Part shown: piece by piece, positions 60,462 to 64,000 of the stretch
Layout of the letters: every line of letters begins with the position of its first letter
Numbering within the stretch: the stretch's first letter is position 1
Assembly (NCBI GenBank): GCA_964637365.1
Contig: CAZWWH010000011.1
Span: 7,413-71,412, forward strand
Length of the DNA: 64,000 nucleotides
Reading direction: 5' to 3'
From: Cryptoclostridium sp964637365
Lineage (GTDB): Bacteria; Bacillota; Dehalobacteriia; UBA7702
Notes under the pieces: generated by a model
The model's database searches: none
Told to the model about the DNA's origin: nothing
Seen by the model: the letters and a program-made list of their open reading frames with translations, nothing else
Position numbers and translations under genes: made by a program

Positions 60462-61135
60462 ATGGAAAACAACAGATTGGAACTGAACAAGAACCTTGCA
60501 CAAATGCTCAAAGGCGGTGTTATCATGGATGTTACCACCCCCGAACAGGCAAAAATCGCCGAGTCGGCAGGAGCCTGCGCCGTTATGGCGTTGGAGCGTA
60601 TTCCGGCAGATATTCGCGCAGCCGGCGGCGTTCCAGCATTTGAAATCCGTCAAAAGGCTGATCTCAAACAGCCTTTTGACGGTCTGGTTATCCCCGGAGG
60701 AGAGAGCACCGTGCAAGGCAAGCTTGTGCGGGAGTTGGGTCTATTTGAAGATCTAAAAGCAAGAATCAAAGAGGGACTTCCTGTTTTCGGAACCTGTGCG
60801 GCCTGCTTTTGCTTGCGAAGAAAATACAGAACGATGACCGGGTACACTTTGCCACTATGAACATCTCGGCAGTACGAAACGCATACGGCCGACAACTTGG
60901 CAGCTTTTATACCGAAACAGAATTGGAAGGTATCGGCAAGGTACCAATGACCTTTATCCGCGCGCCGTATATTGAAGCTGTAACCGGTTCGGCAAAGGCG
61001 CTGGCGTCGGTCGATGGACATATCGTTGCCGCCCGCGAGGGGAATCAGTTGGTAACGGCGTTTCATCCGGAATTAAATGAGGATCTGTCGGTTCATAAAT
61101 ATTTTCTTGAAATGGTTAAACAAGGGAGAAATTAA
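60462..61135 (+). pseudogene. Chimera of PLP synthase subunits PdxS and PdxT, with frameshift
   Basis: The first 55 or so residues are the start of PdxS (LNKNLAQMLKGGVIMDVTTP, ALERIPADIRAAGGV). They join in frame to PdxT at AFEIRQKADLKQPFDGLVIPGGESTVQGKL. A missing G after GTCA near 60803 then shifts the frame, and the correct continuation (LLLLAKKIQNDDRVHFAT to HKYFLEMVKQ) runs to 61135. PdxS lost about 240 residues, including its catalytic lysines, and PdxT lost its start. Together with the pdxK chimera, both local PLP routes are broken. Confidence 0.85.
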
Positions 61136-61137
61136 GG

Positions 61138-62031
61138 ATGGACAATCATAATGACAATCGCATCGTACGGCGCAAGCCTAAACCTGAATGGCTGAAATCA
61201 GAATATGACCGTAATACTGTGGCTGAGGTGTCGGGTCTGTTGCGGGAACTGCATTTGAACACGGTGTGTGAGGAAGCTAACTGCCCGAATTTGGGTGAAT
61301 GCTTTCGTAAGCATACCGCTACTTTTATGATTTTAGGGAATATCTGTACGAGGAATTGCCGATTCTGCAATGTTACATCGGGACATCCTTTGCCTCCCGA
61401 TCCCAATGAACCGATAAATGTAGCGCATGCCGCCAAAAATTTGGGACTGCACCATGTAGTGCTTACCTGCGTTACCCGAGATGACCTGGAAAGCGGAGGA
61501 GCCGAGCAGTTCGCAAAAACGGTTTATGCGATCCATGAGATTTGTCCGGGGACTACGGTGGAAACTCTTATTTCGGACATGAAGATGAATACGGACGCCG
61601 TGGATATCGTTATTGATTCTCATCCCGATATTCTGAATCACAATATAGAAACCGTAAAGGAATTGCAGACTGTTTTACGTCCGCAGGCGCAGTATGAACG
61701 TTCCCTAAATGTTTTACACTATTGCAAGAAAAAAGACGCTACTATTTTTACAAAAACTGGTTTTATGGTAGGGTTGGGAGAAACAGACGAGCAAATCGAT
61801 CAGCTGATGGACGATATTTTGGAAATGGGCTGCGATATTTTAACGATCGGGCAGTATCTTCAGCCGTCTCCCCGTCACTATCCTTTAGCCAAATATGTCA
61901 CACCGGAGACTTTTGCCCGATACAAGGAGTTGGCGCTTTCAAAGGGATTTCGATATGTGGCATCGGCCCCGTTGGTACGAAGTTCTTACAGAGCATGGGA
62001 AGTAATGGAAGGCGCGCACAGCTTATATTGA
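61138..62031 (+). CDS. lipA: Lipoyl synthase
   Basis: LipA is a radical-SAM enzyme that inserts two sulfur atoms into octanoyl groups on lipoyl domains. The 297-residue chain has the auxiliary-cluster motif CEEANCPNLGEC (about residues 44-55), the radical-SAM motif CTRNCRFC (about 70-77), and the C-terminal RSSYRA with the Ser that binds the auxiliary cluster. It appears intact. No lipB, lplA or lipoyl-domain gene is nearby; its neighbours are other sulfur-transfer genes. Confidence 0.97.
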   Translation: MDNHNDNRIVRRKPKPEWLKSEYDRNTVAEVSGLLRELHLNTVCEEANCPNLGECFRKHTATFMILGNICTRNCRFCNVTSGHPLPPDPNEPINVAHAAKNLGLHHVVLTCVTRDDLESGGAEQFAKTVYAIHEICPGTTVETLISDMKMNTDAVDIVIDSHPDILNHNIETVKELQTVLRPQAQYERSLNVLHYCKKKDATIFTKTGFMVGLGETDEQIDQLMDDILEMGCDILTIGQYLQPSPRHYPLAKYVTPETFARYKELALSKGFRYVASAPLVRSSYRAWEVMEGAHSLY

Positions 62032-62090
62032 GGGAAATGGAACAGAAAACCGCATTCTAATCAATAATGCCTTTAAAGAGGAGAAAAGAA

Positions 62091-62921
62091 ATGTTTTCAG
62101 AGGAACAACTGGAGAGATATTCCAGACATTTTGTATTGCGTAAAATCGGTTTGTCAGGGCAAAAGAAACTTCTTGCGTCAAAAGTATTGGTAATAGGCGC
62201 AGGGGCTTTGGGTTCATCCGCTCTTTTGTATTTAGCCGCTGCCGGAATCGGAACTATCGGTATCGCGGACTATGATCGAGTGGAACGCTCCAATTTACAG
62301 CGTCAGATCATTCACCGTACCGAAAATATAGGTGTGGCAAAAACAGAGTCCGCCCAGAAGACGCTAAAAGAAATCAACCCGGATGTTTCTGTCATTCTCC
62401 ATTTCACGCAGATAACTGCCGACAATATTGAAGAAGTCATACGACCTTATAATTTTATTATTGACGGCACGGATCGGTTTGAGACAAAATTTTTAATCAA
62501 CGACGCCTGCGTTCTTTTGGGCAAGCCATACTCGCATGCAGGCGCCGTCCGTTTCGGCGGTCAAACGATGACTTATGTTCCCGGAAAAGGACCGTGTCTT
62601 CGCTGTCTGCTTGGCGATATTCCTCCCCACGAGCAAAATGTATCTTGTTCGGAAGCGGGTGTCCTCGGCGCTGTTACGGGGATAATCGGGAGTATTCAGG
62701 CTGCGGAAGCAATCAAATATCTGCTCGGTATCGGGGAGCTTTTGACGGGCAGGGTTTTGTCTATCGACACTCTTTCTATGGAATTTCGTATTGTCAAAAT
62801 GGCGAAAGCCGATCCTCATTGCCGGGTATGCGGAAAAAACGCTGATATTTTGTCTTTGTCTGAGAACCGTGAGGATTATGAATTACACGGATGCGATGCT
62901 TGTAACGGTGAAAACAAATGA
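62091..62921 (+). CDS. MoeB/ThiF/HesA-family E1-like adenylyltransferase
   Basis: This 276-residue enzyme activates the C-terminus of a ubiquitin-like sulfur carrier. ATG 62091 has GAGGAG 8 bases before it. Visible are the N-terminal RYSRHFVLRKIG, the ATP loop VIGAGALGSSALLYLAAAGIG (about residues 33-53), the Arg-bearing NLQRQIIH, the candidate catalytic Cys in NVSCSEAGVLG and two zinc-binding pairs, CLRC and CRVC. No ThiS/MoaD carrier gene is visible here. The stop overlaps the rhodanese start. It may be ThiF, MoeB or a dedicated cysteine-pathway version. Confidence 0.9.
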   Translation: MFSEEQLERYSRHFVLRKIGLSGQKKLLASKVLVIGAGALGSSALLYLAAAGIGTIGIADYDRVERSNLQRQIIHRTENIGVAKTESAQKTLKEINPDVSVILHFTQITADNIEEVIRPYNFIIDGTDRFETKFLINDACVLLGKPYSHAGAVRFGGQTMTYVPGKGPCLRCLLGDIPPHEQNVSCSEAGVLGAVTGIIGSIQAAEAIKYLLGIGELLTGRVLSIDTLSMEFRIVKMAKADPHCRVCGKNADILSLSENREDYELHGCDACNGENK

Positions 62922-63232
62922 TCAATGAAATCAATATATGCGAGTATATGAAAAGCCGAACTGACGGCGATGTTTTAGTAGACATACGGGAAAAGAGGCT
63001 GTACGAATTCGGTTCTCTCCCCAGAGCGGTCAATATTCCCATAGATGAAATCCGTCTTCTTTACAGCCTGCCGAAAGACAAAGCCATCTATGTCTTCTGC
63101 CAAGCGGGAGAGGTCAGCGGTGAAATCGTCGAAATTTTGTCTGACGCGGGCTATACCGCTTATAACTTAACGGGAGGATACCGTGAGTATCTGAGAAATC
63201 ATATTATGTCAAAGGAAAATCAGGAATGCTAA
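62918..63232 (+). CDS. Rhodanese-like sulfurtransferase domain protein
   Basis: This single-domain rhodanese has 104 residues, with LVDIREKRLYEFGSLPRAVNIP and the active-site loop VFCQAGEVS (Cys near residue 62). Such proteins carry persulfide to E1-activated carriers. The ATGA overlap with the E1 gene supports a joint role; in many organisms the two are fused (MoeB-R). Confidence 0.9.
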   Translation: MINEINICEYMKSRTDGDVLVDIREKRLYEFGSLPRAVNIPIDEIRLLYSLPKDKAIYVFCQAGEVSGEIVEILSDAGYTAYNLTGGYREYLRNHIMSKENQEC

Positions 63233-63669
63233 ATCAATTTTCAAGAACAGAGCTGCTATTCGGCAAGGAAGCCATGGAAAAACTGGCAAGCTCTCGCGTT
63301 GCCGTTTTTGGGATCGGCGTCGTCGGCGGCTATACCGTAGAAGCATTGGTCCGCTCAGGCGTCGGAACGGTCGATCTGATCGACGATGACAAAGTATGTC
63401 TCACCAACATAAACCGCCAGATCTATGCGACACGAAAAACAGTCGGGAAATATAAGGTGGATGTTGCTTCCGAACGAATTCACGAAATTAATCCCGATGC
63501 AGTAGTAAATACCTATAAAACCTTCTATATGCCTGAAACAGCACAGCAATTCGATTTCACGCAGTACGATTCTTTTAACGATTACAAAGCCGATTTCAGC
63601 ATAATTTATCCCCAAAAAGCAGAAAAAGCCGCCACAGCAGACTGCTGCGACGGCTTTTTCTTATGCTGA
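63226..63669 (+). pseudogene. tcdA: TcdA/CsdL-like E1 protein, truncated
   Basis: The first 117 or so residues match tRNA threonylcarbamoyladenosine dehydratase (FSRTELLFGKEAMEKLASSRVAVFGIGVVGG, then LIDDDKVCLTNINRQIYATRKTVGKYK and FYMPETAQQFDFTQYD). At about 63575 the sequence becomes unrelated, and about 30 foreign codons lead to a TGA. The Cys and zinc-region C-terminal half are missing. The break point probably marks the edge of the next mobile segment. Confidence 0.85.
63623..63659 (+). terminator. Intrinsic terminator
   Basis: AAAAAGCCG and CGGCTTTTT pair around a short AGC/GCT hairpin. Confidence 0.8.
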
Positions 63670-63795
63670 AAAGTTTAGAAATGCCCGTAAATACAAGGCT
63701 TCGATAAGGATGGTTGTAAAAAACAAGTAAAATCAAGGCTTTGTGGACAGCAACAGACAATGCAACCATCAAAAACTGAATAAGTTTACAGAGCA

Positions 63796-63827
63796 GGGAT
63801 ACCGTTTTTACGAATGGTATCCCTTTT
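63796..63827 (+). terminator. Hairpin with T-run
   Basis: GGGATACC and GGTATCCC form an 8-bp perfect stem followed by TTTT. Confidence 0.7.
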
Positions 63828-63851
63828 CTGTTGCTAAATCCTTCAAAGCAC

Positions 63852-63884
63852 CGCCATAGGTACAAAAGCCTGTGGCGTTTTTTT
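63852..63884 (+). terminator. Hairpin with T-run before the last gene
   Basis: CGCCATAGG and CCTGTGGCG pair with one mismatch or wobble and are followed by seven T. It lies 30 bases before the start of the last gene. Confidence 0.7.
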
Positions 63885-63913
63885 ACGCCCATTTTTGGAA
63901 AGGAGCCGGATAG

Positions 63914-64000
63914 ATGAAGCTGAATGAAGCGGAAATGAGGATGGCGTACCAGATTGAAAGCACCAATCAGGCGTCCGCCCTGAATGAGATTTACATGACC
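63914..64000 (+). CDS. Partial hypothetical protein, cut by the window end
   Basis: ATG 63914 follows GGAAAGGAG by about 8 bases. The 29 codons before the edge begin MKLNEAEMRMAYQIES and are helical and charged. I do not recognise it. Three terminators in a row before it and the truncated tcdA suggest a new, perhaps mobile, unit starts here. Confidence 0.6.
   Translation, partial: MKLNEAEMRMAYQIESTNQASALNEIYMT

Noticed and set aside
63575..63669. The foreign end of the tcdA frame as a new functional domain
   Set aside because: The last 30 codons run through a terminator hairpin and have no conserved pattern; this is readthrough after truncation.

Overview
The window looks like a chromosome piece from a low-to-medium GC Gram-positive anaerobe (Bacillota, probably a Clostridia-like lineage). 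The evidence is Bacillota-type gene clusters (rpmH-rnpA-yidD-yidC-jag, FtsW-FHA plus a penicillin-binding protein, uvrB-uvrA-uvrC), strong GGAGG ribosome sites, S-layer-homology domains, ferredoxin-dependent oxo-acid oxidoreductase, Tn916-family remnants and an IS3-type remnant. No rRNA, tRNA or CRISPR array was recognised. The family cannot be fixed from the sequence alone.

Layout. (1) 1-18265 is an orderly chromosomal block: an integration-host-factor-like protein, a DNA alkyl-transfer repair protein, FtsW/PBP, a GIY-YIG-ATPase fusion, a PepSY lipoprotein, uvrB-uvrA-uvrC, a sugar-phosphate isomerase, an ABC-F ATPase, and the rpmH to jag cluster that usually sits near oriC. (2) 18265-23700 is AT-rich, decayed mobile DNA: a structured RNA-like element, frameshifted TraX and XRE genes, then a compact element with oriT, broken mobT, xis and a truncated Tn916-type integrase cut by an IS3-family remnant. 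(3) 23800-36150 is chromosomal again: a YARHG protein, TspO, a MarR/MATE unit whose regulator carries an early amber codon, an SLH-VanY protein, a complete polyamine operon (speD-speA-speE-speB) and an ECF sigma/anti-sigma pair. (4) 36500-37660 is a junk zone with a nonsense-riddled coiled-coil gene and prophage debris (HNH, small terminase, phage metK). (5) 37868-63232 is a large sulfur-metabolism island; its last gene is cut off at about 63575, and a new gene starts at 63914.

The sulfur island is the most interesting part. One apparent transcription unit (minus strand, 47162 to 37868) carries an ABC importer of the SsuABC/TauABC type, an AhpD-like protein, a four-subunit 2-oxoacid:ferredoxin oxidoreductase, a phenylacetate-CoA-ligase-like enzyme and an aminotransferase. 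A second (55364 to 49693) carries cysK, a methyltransferase, metK, an mtnN remnant, mccB and mccA, which resembles the Bacillus subtilis yrrT-mtnN-mccA-mccB methionine-to-cysteine pathway. Each has a short cysteine-codon-rich open reading frame followed by an intrinsic terminator, and in each an upstream segment complementary to the start of the terminator could act as antiterminator. I infer cysteine-responsive, ribosome-mediated attenuation. A shared AGGT/ACCT inverted-repeat motif, a LysR gene and a broken Rrf2 gene suggest a second control layer. Downstream genes (nifS remnant, mnmA, lipA, MoeB/ThiF-like E1, rhodanese, tcdA remnant, PLP-synthesis remnants) deal with sulfur transfer and PLP.

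The island is also partly decayed: an in-frame amber in metK, a 13-nt deletion in the Rrf2 gene, truncations in mtnN, nifS and tcdA, and two in-frame chimeras (pdxK::nadA and pdxS::pdxT). Single-base frameshifts recur in or near homopolymers, so some lesions could be assembly errors.
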